A DNA stretch of 64,000 bases from Streptomyces sp. NBC_00237 (GCF_026342435.1 NZ_JAPEMT010000002.1:1178001-1242000); one strand, 5' to 3'. Numbered from the stretch's first letter, positions 52,299-61,419 are shown. Made by a program: numbers and translations. Notes: a model not told the origin generated them from the sequence alone.

Positions 52299-52595
52299 CT
52301 AGTCGCAGTCGCGGCAGATCGGCTGGCCGTTCTTCTCGCGGGCCAGCTGGCTGCGGTGGTGGACCAGGAAGCAGCTCATGCAGGTGAACTCGTCGGCCTG
52401 ACGGGGCAGCACGCGAACGGACAGTTCCTCATTGGAAAGGTCCGCTCCGGGCAGCTCCAGCCCTTCAGCCTGCTCGAACTCATCGACGTCGACGGTCGTG
52501 TTCGACTTGTCGTTCCGCCGTGCCTTGAGTTCTTCGATGCTGTCCTCGTTGAGGTCGTCATCGGTCTTACGTGGGGTGTCGTAATCCGTTGCCAT
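52299..52595 (-). CDS. DUF4193 zinc-ribbon-like small protein
   Basis: 98 residues from ATG 52595 (GGGGAGAG site). Opening ATDYDTPRKTDDDLNEDSIEELKARR, acidic middle, and a C-terminal metal-site pattern CMSCFLVHHRSQLAREKNGQPICRDCD (CxxC...CxxC, zinc ribbon). Near-universal in actinobacteria; possibly a transcription- or ribosome-associated factor, but the role is unproven. It has its own promoter in the 414-bp gap upstream, and its stop lies 13 bp before the next gene on the strand. Confidence 0.92.
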   Translation of the reverse strand: MATDYDTPRKTDDDLNEDSIEELKARRNDKSNTTVDVDEFEQAEGLELPGADLSNEELSVRVLPRQADEFTCMSCFLVHHRSQLAREKNGQPICRDCD

Positions 52596-53009
52596 GTCGC
52601 TCTCCCCCTCTGGGTGGTTGCGGTGTCTCCAGCGCAGTAACGCGTGAGAGGCCGGACTTGTGCCCGACCTGAGGCGGAGATTTTGCCTCACATCAAGGTC
52701 TGTTACTCAATCGACACCTCAGCCGCACTCCGTGGAGTGATCGTCTGGGATGGCGATCGGGACCGTACACGGTCCGAATGTCGCACCGCCCGGGCACCAA
52801 CCCGTGTACTTCCCGTGATCTCACCCCCGGGAAACCCGGACTTTTACCAGGTTTCGGAAGGGTTGGTGATCACGGAGAGTAGGTGACCGGAAAATGCGAC
52901 CTGTGATCGATCACACACGGAACTGTCGGGTTTCCGTCCCGAAAATTCCGCTTAAAGCGAACACATTGGCGGCTTCACCAGTCGCCGCGATCCGGTGTCC
53001 CCAGGGGAC
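52596..53009. other. 414-bp intergenic stretch between DUF4193 and cutS
   Basis: It must contain the DUF4193 promoter. It is AT-richer than its surroundings and holds only short palindromes: CCGGGAAACCCGG near 52833, GTGATCGATCAC near 52904 and CGGGTTTCCGTCCCG near 52928, the last a possible weak end for cutS transcription. No gene or structured RNA recognised. Confidence 0.5.
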
Positions 53010-54254
53010 TCAGACCGGAAGCGTGACGCGCATGACGAGACCGCCGCCCTCGCGAGGCTCCGCGATGATACGGCCTCCGTGAGCCCTCGCGACGCTGCGC
53101 GCGATGGACAGCCCCAGGCCGACGCCCTTGTCACTGCCCGTTCTCTCCGTGCGCAGCCTTCTGAACGGCTCGAAGAGGTTGTCGATCTCGTACGCGGGAA
53201 CCACTGGACCCGTGTTCGAAACCACCAGCACGGCCTGCCCGTGCTGGATCTCGGTGGTGACCTCGACCCAGCCATTGTCGGCCACGTTGTACCGAACCGC
53301 GTTCTGAACCAGGTTCAGCGCGATCCGCTCCAGCAGGACGCCGTTGCCCTGGACCACTGCGGGCTTCTGCTCCCCGCGCAGCTCCACGCCCTTGCCCTGG
53401 GCCTCCGAGCGGGCCTGGTCGAGGGCGCGGGTGGCGACCTCGGCCAGGTCGACGGGCTTGCGCTCGACGATCTGGTTGTCGCTGCGGGCCAGCAGCAGCA
53501 GGCCCTCCACCAGCTGCTCGCTGCGCTCGTTGGTGGCCAGCAGGGTCTTGCCGAGCTGCTGGAGCTCCACCGGTGCCCCGGGGTCCGACAGGTGGACCTC
53601 CAGGAGGGTCCGGTTGATGGCGAGCGGCGTACGGAGCTCGTGGGAGGCGTTCGCGACGAAGCGCTGCTGGGCGGTGAAGGCGCGCTCCAGCCGGTCCAGC
53701 ATCTCGTCGAAGGTGTCCGCTAGCTCCTTCAGCTCGTCGTCCGGGCCGTCCATCTCGATGCGCCGGGTCAGGTCCGTACCGGCCACCCGGCGGGCGGTAC
53801 GGGTGATGCGGCCCAGCGGCGACAGGACGCGTCCCGCCATCGCGTACCCGAAGGCGAAGGCGATGACGCTGAGACCGACCAGGGCGAGGAGAGAGCGGTT
53901 CAGGAGGTCGTTGAGGGCCTCCTGGCGCGCACCGCCGAGGCAGGAGCGCAGCACCGTGTTCAGCTCGTCGTTGTTCCGGGCCACGTCGAGCGCGGGACAC
54001 TGCCCGCTGGAAAGGTGGACCCCCTGGCCCTTCACCTGGAGGTCGGGCCACTGGGTGCCGTCCCGCAGGGCCTGTGCGGTCAGCAGGTAGATGATCGACA
54101 GCAGCAGGATGCCCGCGATCAGGAACATGCCGCCGTAGAGCAGCGTGAGCCGTATGCGGATCGTCGAGCGGATCCACGGGAAGGCCGGTTCCGGCTGGCG
54201 GGGGTCCCAGGAGGGTTTGGGCGGCGCGGCTGGTGGGGCGGGTGTGGTCTTCAC
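53010..54254 (-). CDS. cutS: Sensor histidine kinase CutS
   Basis: 414 residues from GTG 54254. TM1 is at about 36-59 and TM2 about 121-143; the loop between them is extracytoplasmic and holds exactly two cysteines (Cys86, Cys105) that could form a disulfide. HAMP follows (RTARRVAGTDLTRRIEM), then the kinase core: H-box ANASHELRTP (His205), N-box NLVQNAVRYN, GVGLGLSIARSVARAHGG. Partner of the response regulator gene just upstream. CutRS is linked in Streptomyces to secretion stress and antibiotic control. The cysteines suggest redox sensing of the envelope (inference). Confidence 0.93.
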   Translation of the reverse strand: MKTTPAPPAAPPKPSWDPRQPEPAFPWIRSTIRIRLTLLYGGMFLIAGILLLSIIYLLTAQALRDGTQWPDLQVKGQGVHLSSGQCPALDVARNNDELNTVLRSCLGGARQEALNDLLNRSLLALVGLSVIAFAFGYAMAGRVLSPLGRITRTARRVAGTDLTRRIEMDGPDDELKELADTFDEMLDRLERAFTAQQRFVANASHELRTPLAINRTLLEVHLSDPGAPVELQQLGKTLLATNERSEQLVEGLLLLARSDNQIVERKPVDLAEVATRALDQARSEAQGKGVELRGEQKPAVVQGNGVLLERIALNLVQNAVRYNVADNGWVEVTTEIQHGQAVLVVSNTGPVVPAYEIDNLFEPFRRLRTERTGSDKGVGLGLSIARSVARAHGGRIIAEPREGGGLVMRVTLPV

Positions 54255-54261
54255 CGCCGCC

Positions 54262-54915
54262 TCAGATCCGGTAGCCCGAGCCGGGCACCGTGACGATGAC
54301 GGGAGGCTCGCCCAGCTTGCGGCGCAGGGTCATGACGGTCACCCGCACGACGTTGGTGAACGGGTCGGTGTTCTCGTCCCACGCCTTCTCCAGCAGCTGC
54401 TCCGCCGACACCACGGCGCCCTCGCTGCGCATCAGCACCTCCAGCACCGCGAACTCCTTCGGCGCGAGCTGGATCTCCCGGCCGTCGCGGAAGACCTCGC
54501 GCCGGTTGGGGTCGAGCTTGATGCCGGAGCGCTCCAGTACGGGCGGCAGCGCGACGGTGGTGCGACGCCCCAGGGCGCGCACGCGGGCGGTCAGCTCGGT
54601 GAAGGCGAAGGGCTTGGGGAGGTAGTCGTCCGCCCCGATCTCCAGGCCCTCCACGCGGTCGCTGACGTCGCCGGAGGCGGTGAGCATCAGGACGCGGGTG
54701 GGCATGCCCAGCTCGACGATCTTGCGGCAGACGTCGTCGCCGTGCACGAGCGGGAGGTCGCGGTCCAGGACCACGACGTCGTAGTCGTTGACCCCGATCC
54801 GCTCCAGGGCGGCGGCGCCGTCGTACACGACGTCGACGGCCATGGCCTCCCGGCGCAGTCCGGTGGCCACCGCATCGGCGAGCAGCTGCTCGTCCTCGAC
54901 GACGAGTACGCGCAC
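54262..54915 (-). CDS. cutR: Response regulator CutR
   Basis: 217 residues from GTG 54915 (GGAAGGAC site). Receiver domain MRVLVVEDEQLLADAVATGL with phosphoacceptor Asp in VVVLDRDLPLVHGDD, then an OmpR-family winged helix (LAPKEFAVLEVLMRSEGAVVSAEQLLEKAW ... VTVMTLRRKLG, in part). It is separated from cutS by 7 bp. The region upstream contains a GTAA-spaced direct repeat that may be an autoregulatory site. Confidence 0.95.
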   Translation of the reverse strand: MRVLVVEDEQLLADAVATGLRREAMAVDVVYDGAAALERIGVNDYDVVVLDRDLPLVHGDDVCRKIVELGMPTRVLMLTASGDVSDRVEGLEIGADDYLPKPFAFTELTARVRALGRRTTVALPPVLERSGIKLDPNRREVFRDGREIQLAPKEFAVLEVLMRSEGAVVSAEQLLEKAWDENTDPFTNVVRVTVMTLRRKLGEPPVIVTVPGSGYRI

Positions 54916-55285
54916 GTCGGGTCCTTCCTGTGGTGCCCGGCGGAACGTCCTGGGAGAACGCCTCCGGGCAGGGGTGTGTGGACCTCCATCCTGCCCGTTT
55001 CAGTCGTAAACCGGCTGTAAGGCGGCTTGCGGGGCGCTCCGGGCCGACGGCGGGCGGCCGGGCGGAGCCGCGACTTCCATGATTCTCGGGGGAGTTGAGG
55101 TTTCTTGGCCGCACGGCCTGGGGAGGACGTCTAAACACCCGCGATCACGCCCCGTATGCGGCGCGCCACAGCCCGCTCTGTCCCCCCAGGGAGTGTCCAG
55201 AGGGAATGCGCCGACGGGGGTGCGTGTGATCGAACAACCCTCGGCACACCCCCGTGCCACCGACCCATGACGAGGGGGCGCACCC
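54916..55285. promoter_or_regulatory. Divergent 370-bp region between cutR and a small-protein gene
   Basis: Near 55005 the sequence GTCGTAAACCGGCTGTAAGG carries two GTAA half-sites, the direct-repeat pattern used by OmpR-type regulators. Near 55200-55258 a stretch with GGGGGTGCGTGTG and CACACCCCCGTG forms an imperfect stem. No gene seen. Confidence 0.45.
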
Positions 55286-55456
55286 ATGGACGCTTTCACC
55301 ACCAGTCTCCTGAAGCGCATAAAGGACACCGAGTCGGACCTGTCCCGGGCCCGGGAGGCAGGCGACGACTTCCTCGTGGACGTCGAGCAGGAAGAGCTCG
55401 ACGACCTGCACCAGCTCGCGGCCGAACACGGCGTGGAGATCGACATGGCCGCGTAA
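55286..55456 (+). CDS. Small acidic helical protein conserved beside cutRS
   Basis: 56 residues from ATG 55286 with a strong GAGGGGG site; short enough to be missed by many gene finders. The sequence (MDAFTTSLLKRIKDTESDLS ... EQEELDDLHQLAAEHGV, in part) is a single charged helical hairpin with no signal or membrane segment. It ends before a strong bidirectional terminator. Function unknown; codon bias and the ribosome-binding site support a real gene. Confidence 0.8.
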   Translation: MDAFTTSLLKRIKDTESDLSRAREAGDDFLVDVEQEELDDLHQLAAEHGVEIDMAA

Positions 55457-55472
55457 GCGGTACGTCCACGGG

Positions 55473-55515
55473 CGGAGGGCCCCCGTCCGGCTGCGCGCCG
55501 GATCGGGGCCCTCCG
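55473..55515. terminator. Bidirectional terminator with nested stem
   Basis: CGGAGGGCCCC pairs with GGGGCCCTCCG. Inside is a second 6-bp stem (TCCGGC/GCCGGA). It separates the small gene (+) from the phosphatase gene (-). Confidence 0.8.
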
Positions 55516-55537
55516 TCGTGCCTGCCCTCGGGCCTGG

Positions 55538-56359
55538 TCAGTCGTGCCAGGCGCCCAGGTCCTCCAGCAGGGTCTGGAGCGGGGCGAAGACGCCCGGGGA
55601 GGCGGCGACCGTCAACTCGGCGGAGGCCGGGTCGCCGGGCCTGCCGCCGGTCAGGGCGCCTGCCTCGCGGGCGATCAGGTCACCTGCCGCGTAGTCCCAG
55701 GGGTTGAGGCCGCGCTCGTAGTAGCCGTCGAGCCGCCCGGCCGCGACGTCGCACAGGTCGACGGCCGCGGAGCCGCCGCGCCGGATGTCGCGGAAGCCCG
55801 GGATCAGCTGCCCGGCGATCTCGGCCTGGCGCTTGCGGCGGGCGGCGAGGTAGCCGAAGCCGGTGCCGACGAGAGCCTGGGCGAGGGGTGGGGAGGGGCG
55901 GACCGTCAGCTTCTGGTCTGTGCCGGAGGGACCGTCGCAGTAGGCGCCGCCGCCGAGGACCGCGCGGTAGGTCTCGCGGCGCATGGGGGCCGCGACGACG
56001 CCGACCACCGTCGTGCCCCGGTACTCGGCGGCGATCGAGACGGCCCAGGTGGGCAGGGAGTAGAGGTAGTTGACGGTGCCGTCGAGGGGGTCGACGACCC
56101 AGCGGACACCGCTGGTGCCCTCGGTGGCGGAGCCCTCCTCGCCGAGGATGCCGTCGTGGGGGCGGCGTTCGGCGAGGAGGCCGGTGATCAGCTTCTCGGC
56201 GGCGAGGTCCATTTCGGTGACGACGTCGACGGGGCTGGATTTGGTGGCGGCGACGGTGAGGGTGTGGGGGCGGTTGTCGCGGAGGAGGTCGCCGGCGAGG
56301 TGGGCGGCTTCGAGGGCGATGCGGAGGAGCTCCGCCTTGAGGGGTTCTTCGTCGGTCAC
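55538..56359 (-). CDS. Inositol monophosphatase family protein
   Basis: 273 residues from GTG 56359 (GGGAG at -9). Metal-dependent phosphatase motifs: GEEGSATEG (Glu ligand), WVVDPLDGTVNYLY (DPLDGT metal site), and the late GLNPWDYAAGDLIAREAGA (WDxAAG). It cleaves inositol-1-phosphate or a related sugar phosphate (possibly histidinol- or fructose-bisphosphate-like); substrate unproven. Stand-alone gene between two terminator/repeat regions. Confidence 0.92.
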   Translation of the reverse strand: MTDEEPLKAELLRIALEAAHLAGDLLRDNRPHTLTVAATKSSPVDVVTEMDLAAEKLITGLLAERRPHDGILGEEGSATEGTSGVRWVVDPLDGTVNYLYSLPTWAVSIAAEYRGTTVVGVVAAPMRRETYRAVLGGGAYCDGPSGTDQKLTVRPSPPLAQALVGTGFGYLAARRKRQAEIAGQLIPGFRDIRRGGSAAVDLCDVAAGRLDGYYERGLNPWDYAAGDLIAREAGALTGGRPGDPASAELTVAASPGVFAPLQTLLEDLGAWHD

Positions 56360-56483
56360 GGTTCTCCCGGGGGCTCTGAGTGCGTGCGGGTGGGTGGGGG
56401 CTGGGGTTCAGGCCGCTGCGCGGGGCATTTCTCCCCTCCCCGCCCCTTCCCGAAAGCGCTGGCCGCGCGGCTGATCCCGGGTA

Positions 56484-56528
56484 CGTGCGGGTGCGTCGTG
56501 GCTGGGCGCGCAGTTCCCCGCGCCCCTG
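56484..56528. repeat. Second type of dispersed Streptomyces intergenic repeat
   Basis: The segment around GTCGTGGCTGGGCGCGCAGT and TCCCCGCGCCCCTGA matches a sequence I recall as frequent in Streptomyces intergenic DNA. It sits in the 194-bp gap after the ferrochelatase stop. Recalled from memory; number of copies not checked. Confidence 0.55.
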
Positions 56529-56553
56529 AATGCCCCCCGCCGTGGCACCCTCC

Positions 56554-57723
56554 CTACGCGTACGGAGAGTCCGCGCCCGCCGCCGCCGGTTTCGGGGAGC
56601 GGGAGGGGCAGCAGCCGACCGGGCAGAGGTCGTGGCTGGGGCCGAGGGAGCCCAGCGCGCAGGGGCGGACGGCGAGGCCCCGTTCGGTGGCGGCACGTTC
56701 GAGGAGGAGTTCGCGGACCGCGGCGGCGAAGCGCGGGTCCGCGCCGACGGTGGCGGAGCGGGCGACGGGCAGGCCCAGTTCGGCGGCCTTGGCGGTGGCC
56801 TCCGTGTCCAGGTCGTACAGGACCTCCATGTGGTCGGAGACGAAGCCGATCGGGACCATGACGACGGCGGGAGCACCCGCGCCGTGCAGCGCTGCGAGGT
56901 GGTCGCAGATGTCGGGCTCCAGCCACGGGATGTGCGGTGCGCCGGAGCGGGACTGGTAGACGAGCTGCCAGGGGCGGTCGGCGACGCCCGTGGCGTCCTG
57001 GACGGCGTCGGCGATCAGGCGGGCGACGTCGAGGTGCGCAGCGACGTAGGCGCCGCCGTCCCCGTGTGCCTCGACGGGGCCCGAGGCGTCCGCCGCCGCC
57101 GTCGGGATGGAGTGCGTGGTGAAGGCGAGGTGCGCGCCGTCGCGGACGGCTGAGGGGAGTTCGGCCAGGGAGGCGAGGACGCCGTCGGCCATCGGGCGTA
57201 CGAAGCCGGGGTGGTTGAAGTAGTGGCGGAGTTTGTCGACTCGGGGCGGGGTCAGCCCCTCCGCGCGCAGCGTCTCGATCGACTCGGCGAGGTTCTCCCG
57301 GTACTGGCGGCAGCCCGAGTAGGAGGCGTAGGCGCTGGTGGCCAGGACGGCGATGCGCCGGTGGCCGTCGCGGGTGATCTCGCGCAGGGTGTCCGTCAGG
57401 TACGGGTCCCAGTTGCGGTTGCCCCAGTAGAGCGGGAGGCCGTCGAGGCCGTGCCCGGCGAAGTCCTCGCGGAGGGCGTCCAGGAGGCGGCGGTTCTGCT
57501 CGTTGATCGGGCTGATGCCGTCGAAGAGGAAGTAGTGCTGCCCCACCTCCTTGAGGCGCTCCTCGGGGATGCCGCGGCCCCGCGTCACGTTCTGGAGGAA
57601 CGGGACCACGTCGTCGGGGCCCTCGGGACCGCCGAAGGAGAGCAGCAGCAGGGCGTCGTAAGGGGTCGCGTCGGACGCTTCGAGGAGCGAGTCGCCGAGG
57701 ACCGCATCGGGCTGATCAGGCAT
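56554..57723 (-). CDS. hemH: Ferrochelatase (coproporphyrin III type)
   Basis: 389 residues from ATG 57723 (AGGATCGGGG upstream). Opens YDALLLLSFGGPEGPDDVVPFL; contains YWGNRNWDPYLTDTL, the catalytic His in HLAFTTHSIP, YQSRSGAPHIPWLEPDI and the acidic metal-path motif GFVSDHMEVLYDLD. The C-terminus ends in a [2Fe-2S] cysteine cluster (CALGSLGPSHDLCPVGCCPS), typical of actinobacterial enzymes. It inserts Fe2+ into coproporphyrin III, so cpfC is the newer name. Divergent from the MFS gene. Confidence 0.95.
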   Translation of the reverse strand: MPDQPDAVLGDSLLEASDATPYDALLLLSFGGPEGPDDVVPFLQNVTRGRGIPEERLKEVGQHYFLFDGISPINEQNRRLLDALREDFAGHGLDGLPLYWGNRNWDPYLTDTLREITRDGHRRIAVLATSAYASYSGCRQYRENLAESIETLRAEGLTPPRVDKLRHYFNHPGFVRPMADGVLASLAELPSAVRDGAHLAFTTHSIPTAAADASGPVEAHGDGGAYVAAHLDVARLIADAVQDATGVADRPWQLVYQSRSGAPHIPWLEPDICDHLAALHGAGAPAVVMVPIGFVSDHMEVLYDLDTEATAKAAELGLPVARSATVGADPRFAAAVRELLLERAATERGLAVRPCALGSLGPSHDLCPVGCCPSRSPKPAAAGADSPYA

Positions 57724-57872
57724 GCCCCGATCCTGCCACCCGCCTCCGACAGCCCCGCACCCGACACAGATCACACGAGCGGCACGCCTTTTCGCTACGT
57801 AACCTGTACGAACCATTTACACGTGTTAACGGCGCCGGCCCCCAGAGCGCGCCCGATCGGCGGAGCGTTACG

Positions 57873-59120
57873 TTGCCCAGTCCCTACCGCACCATATTCG
57901 CCGCCCCCGGCAGCAGGAGCTTCTCGGCGGCGGGCCTTCTCGGCCGGATGCCCCTGTCCATGATGGGCATCGGCATCGTCACCATGATTTCCCAGCTCAC
58001 CGGCCGTTACGGCCTGGCAGGCGCCCTCGCGGCCACGCTCGCCATGTCGGCGGCGGTGTTCGGGCCGCAGATCTCCCGGCTGGTCGACCGGCACGGCCAG
58101 GGCCGGGTGCTGCGCCCGGCGACGCTGGTGGCCGCCGTCGCCGTCGCCGGACTGCTGGTCTGCGCCCAGCAGAGCGCCCCCGACTGGGCGTTGTTCGTCT
58201 TCGCGGCGGGCGCGGGCACGGTGCCCAGCGTCGGCTCGATGGTCCGGGCCCGCTGGGCGGCGATCTACCGGGGCTCGCCGCGCGAGCTGCACACCGCGTA
58301 CGCATGGGAGTCCATAGCCGACGAGATCTGCTTCATCTTCGGGCCGATCGTCTCGATCGGCCTGTCCACGGCCTGGTTCCCGGAGGCGGGCCCGCTAATC
58401 GCGGGCGTCTTCCTGCTGATCGGCGTCTTCTGGCTGACCGCTCAGCGCGCCACGGAGCCGGTGCCGCATCCGCGTGATCCCCACCGGAAGGGCGGCTCCG
58501 CGCTCAGGTCGTCCGGGCTCCAGGTGCTGGTGGCCACCTTCGTCGCGACGGGCGCCGTCTTCGGGTCGGTCGACGTGGTGACGGTGGCGTTCGCGGAGGA
58601 GCGGGGCCACAAGGCGGCGGCGAGCCTGGTGCTGGCCGCGTACGCGCTCGGATCGTGCCTGGCGGGCGCGGTGTTCGGGTTGCTGCATCTGAAGGGGTCG
58701 CCCACGAAGAGGTGGCTGCTGGGTGTGTGTGCGATGGCCGTGAGTATGATCCCCCTCCAACTGGCCGGGAACCTTCCGTTTCTGGCCGTGGCGCTCTTTG
58801 TCGCGGGCCTTGCCGTCGCACCGACGATGGTGACCACGATGGCCCTCGTCGAACAGCACGTACCCCGCGCCAAACTGACCGAGGGCATGACCTGGACCAG
58901 TACCGGTCTCGCCGTCGGCGTCTCGCTCGGTTCGTCCGCCGCAGGGTGGGCCGTCGACGGGATGGGGGCGGACGCGGCGTACGTGGTGTCCGTCGTGTCA
59001 GGGGCTCTCGCGGCCGCGGTGGCGTTCCTGGGGTACCGCCGGCTGGGCAGGCCGGCAACGACTCGGGGAGGGTACGGCGCCGATGAGCGACACCACGAAG
59101 ACGAGCACCGCCTGGCGTAA
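57873..59120 (+). CDS. MFS transporter
   Basis: 415 residues from TTG 57873, with GGAG at -9. About 12 hydrophobic helices. The first (SFSAAGLLGRMPLSMMGIGIVTMI) and second (ALAATLAMSAAVFGPQISRLVDRHGQGRV, with the MFS loop DRHGQGRV) are typical; a basic cytosolic loop after helix 6 (HPRDPHRKGG) separates the halves. Substrate unknown. The 3' end overlaps the downstream oxidase by 38 bp, so the pair is cotranscribed; it may export or import something handled by that oxidase (inference). Confidence 0.88.
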   Translation: MPSPYRTIFAAPGSRSFSAAGLLGRMPLSMMGIGIVTMISQLTGRYGLAGALAATLAMSAAVFGPQISRLVDRHGQGRVLRPATLVAAVAVAGLLVCAQQSAPDWALFVFAAGAGTVPSVGSMVRARWAAIYRGSPRELHTAYAWESIADEICFIFGPIVSIGLSTAWFPEAGPLIAGVFLLIGVFWLTAQRATEPVPHPRDPHRKGGSALRSSGLQVLVATFVATGAVFGSVDVVTVAFAEERGHKAAASLVLAAYALGSCLAGAVFGLLHLKGSPTKRWLLGVCAMAVSMIPLQLAGNLPFLAVALFVAGLAVAPTMVTTMALVEQHVPRAKLTEGMTWTSTGLAVGVSLGSSAAGWAVDGMGADAAYVVSVVSGALAAAVAFLGYRRLGRPATTRGGYGADERHHEDEHRLA

Positions 59121-60399
59121 CTGGGCGGGCACCGTCACCGCCCGCCCCGCGCGGGCGGTGACCCCCTCGTCGGTCGAGGAACTGGCAGAGGCGGTACGGA
59201 GTGCCGCCGCCGAGGGCCTGAAGATCAAGCCGGTCGGCACGGGGCACTCGTTCACCGCCATAGGGGCCACCGACGGCGTGCACGTCCGCCCCGACCTGCT
59301 CACCGGCATCCGGCACATCGACCGCGAGGCGGGCACGGTCACCGTGGAGGCGGGCACTCCGCTCAAGCGCCTCAACGTGGCGCTCGCCCGTGAGGGTCTG
59401 TCGCTCACGAACATGGGCGACATCATGGAGCAGACGGTGGCCGGTGCCACCAGCACCGGAACCCACGGCACCGGCCGCGAGTCGGCCTCGCTGGCCGCCC
59501 AGATCACGGCACTTGAGCTGATCACGGCGGACGGCCGCGTCCTGACCTGCTCCGCGAAGGAGAACCCGGAGGTCTTCTCGGCCGCCCGGATCGGTCTGGG
59601 CGCGCTCGGCATCATCACCGCGATCACCTTCGCCGTGGAGCCGATCTTCCATCTGACGGCGCGCGAGGAGCCGATGAGCTTCGGCCAGGTCACCTCGGAG
59701 TTCGACGCGCTCGTCGCGGAGAACGAGCACTTCGAGTTCTACTGGTTCCCGCACACCGGCAACTGCAATACCAAGCGCAACAACCGCACCCTGGGCCCCG
59801 TCGCCCCGCCCGGCAGGATCGCCGGGTGGATCGAGGACGAGTTCATGTCCAACGGGCTCTTCCAGGTGGTCTGTTCGCTCGGCAGGGCCGTGCCGCGCAC
59901 CGTCCCGGCCATCGCCAAGGTCTCCAGCCGCGCCCTGTCCGCACGCACCTACACGGACATTCCGTACAAGGTCTACACGAGCCCGCGCCGGGTGCGCTTC
60001 GTGGAGATGGAGTACGCCCTGCCGCGCGAGGCGGCGGTGGAGGCGCTGCGCGAGGTGCGGTCGATGGTCGAGCGCTCCCCGCTGAAGATCAGCTTCCCGG
60101 TGGAGGTGCGCACCGCCCCCGCCGACGACATCGCGCTGTCCACCGCGTCCGGCCGGGACACCGCCTACATCGCGGTCCACATGTACAAGGGCACCCCGTA
60201 CCAGGGGTACTTCACCGCCGTCGAGCGCATCATGACCGCTCACGGGGGCCGGCCGCACTGGGGCAAGATGCACACCCGCGACGCCGCGTACCTGGCGGAG
60301 GCGTACCCGCGCTTCGGGGAGTTCACGGCGCTGCGCGACCGGCTCGACCCGGACCGCCTGTTCGGCAACGACTACCTGCGGCGCGTGCTGGGCGACTGA
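59083..60399 (+). CDS. FAD-linked aldonolactone oxidase (D-arabinono-1,4-lactone/L-gulonolactone type)
   Basis: 438 residues from ATG 59083 (GGGAGGG upstream). PCMH-type FAD domain with GTGHSFTAIGATDG, whose His is in the position that carries covalent FAD in this family, and GATSTGTHGTGRESASL. The C-terminal ALO domain contains YFTAVERIM, HWGKMH (the HWxK substrate motif) and FGEFTALRDRLDPDRLFGNDYLRRVL. It oxidises sugar lactones or alditols with O2, giving H2O2. Cytoplasmic; no signal peptide. Overlaps the MFS gene by 38 bp. Confidence 0.92.
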   Translation: MSDTTKTSTAWRNWAGTVTARPARAVTPSSVEELAEAVRSAAAEGLKIKPVGTGHSFTAIGATDGVHVRPDLLTGIRHIDREAGTVTVEAGTPLKRLNVALAREGLSLTNMGDIMEQTVAGATSTGTHGTGRESASLAAQITALELITADGRVLTCSAKENPEVFSAARIGLGALGIITAITFAVEPIFHLTAREEPMSFGQVTSEFDALVAENEHFEFYWFPHTGNCNTKRNNRTLGPVAPPGRIAGWIEDEFMSNGLFQVVCSLGRAVPRTVPAIAKVSSRALSARTYTDIPYKVYTSPRRVRFVEMEYALPREAAVEALREVRSMVERSPLKISFPVEVRTAPADDIALSTASGRDTAYIAVHMYKGTPYQGYFTAVERIMTAHGGRPHWGKMHTRDAAYLAEAYPRFGEFTALRDRLDPDRLFGNDYLRRVLGD

Positions 60400-60431
60400 C
60401 GGGGCGTTACGACGGCGGAGCGGCCCGGCTG

Positions 60432-60464
60432 CGCCTCTGGGTGCCCGCAGGACCCCCAGAGGCG
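60432..60464. terminator. Terminator between convergent genes
   Basis: A 10-bp perfect stem (CGCCTCTGGG / CCCAGAGGCG) with a 13-nt loop between the oxidase (+) and the membrane-protein gene (-). Confidence 0.65.
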
Positions 60465-60486
60465 TCCGCAGGGCACCCGGAGGCGC

Positions 60487-61419
60487 TCAGGACGCCGGGG
60501 TGCCCTCGTTCGCCCCAGCAGGCGGCACGGGGGCCTGCTGGCGCCCCTGGACGCCTTCCGCGCCGCCCTGCTGGCCCTTGCCGTCCTGGGCGCCGCCGCC
60601 GTCCGGGGCCTTGGTGGGCGACGGGGGCTTCGGCGTCTCGCCCCCGGTGGTGCCGCCGTCGCCCGTGGTGCCACCGGTGCCGGTGGTGGGGTCCGGGGTC
60701 GGGGTGACGCTTGGGTCGGGGGTCTCCTTGCCGCCCGTGGTGCCCGTGGTGGGGTCGGGGGACTTCTCGCCGGTGCCCTTGTCGGGGGTCTGGCCGGTGC
60801 CGCCCGTAGTGTCCTTCTCGGGGGTCCGGCTGGCGGGCGGCTGCTCGGCGGGCGGGGTCCGCTTCTCGTTGTTGCCGGTGAAGACACCCTCGATCGCGGG
60901 CTTGCTGCGACCGTCGAGGGGCTTCGCGATCACCTCGTACGCCGTGATCCCGCCCATCGCGATCGCGAACACCACCGCCGCCCCGATCGCCGACCGTTTC
61001 CAGCCACGCACACGCGTGCCGTGCACGGTCGCCTCGCTGAACCCGCCGTCACTGGGGACCTGCCCGTCGCCGAGCCCTGTCGGCACCTCGACGGTCCGCA
61101 GGACGCGGGTGGCATCGGTCGTGCCCTCCCCGTGCGGCGGCCTGTTCTTCGGCTTCGCGTGGACCGTGACCTCGCGGATCTGCTCGCCGGTGCGCTTGAA
61201 GACGTGCTGGAAAATCGTTCCGCCACTGGTGGCGACGACGCTGACCACCCCCGCGCCGATGACCGTCCCGTACACGCCCAGCTTGGACGCCAGCACGGCA
61301 GCGACGACCGCGGCCACGGCACTGCCCGCGACCTGCGCCACGCTCAGGTCGATGCGGCGCTTCGCCGGTTCTTCACCGGTATCCAGCTTCTTGTCCATCT
61401 CCAACCTCTGTTTGCCCAT
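60487..61419 (-). CDS. Membrane protein with Pro/Thr/Gly-rich tail
   Basis: 310 residues from ATG 61419; ATG 61398 is an alternative. Cytosolic N-terminus, a hydrophobic pair around residues 27-60 (VAGSAVAAVVAAVLASKLGVYGTVIGAGVVSVVATSGG), a cytosolic loop, one more helix near 145 (SAIGAAVVFAIAMGGITAYEVIA), and then a long extracellular low-complexity tail of TPDP/TGGTTG repeats. The tail could span the cell wall. No known domain. Divergent from sepH. Confidence 0.75.
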   Translation of the reverse strand: MGKQRLEMDKKLDTGEEPAKRRIDLSVAQVAGSAVAAVVAAVLASKLGVYGTVIGAGVVSVVATSGGTIFQHVFKRTGEQIREVTVHAKPKNRPPHGEGTTDATRVLRTVEVPTGLGDGQVPSDGGFSEATVHGTRVRGWKRSAIGAAVVFAIAMGGITAYEVIAKPLDGRSKPAIEGVFTGNNEKRTPPAEQPPASRTPEKDTTGGTGQTPDKGTGEKSPDPTTGTTGGKETPDPSVTPTPDPTTGTGGTTGDGGTTGGETPKPPSPTKAPDGGGAQDGKGQQGGAEGVQGRQQAPVPPAGANEGTPAS

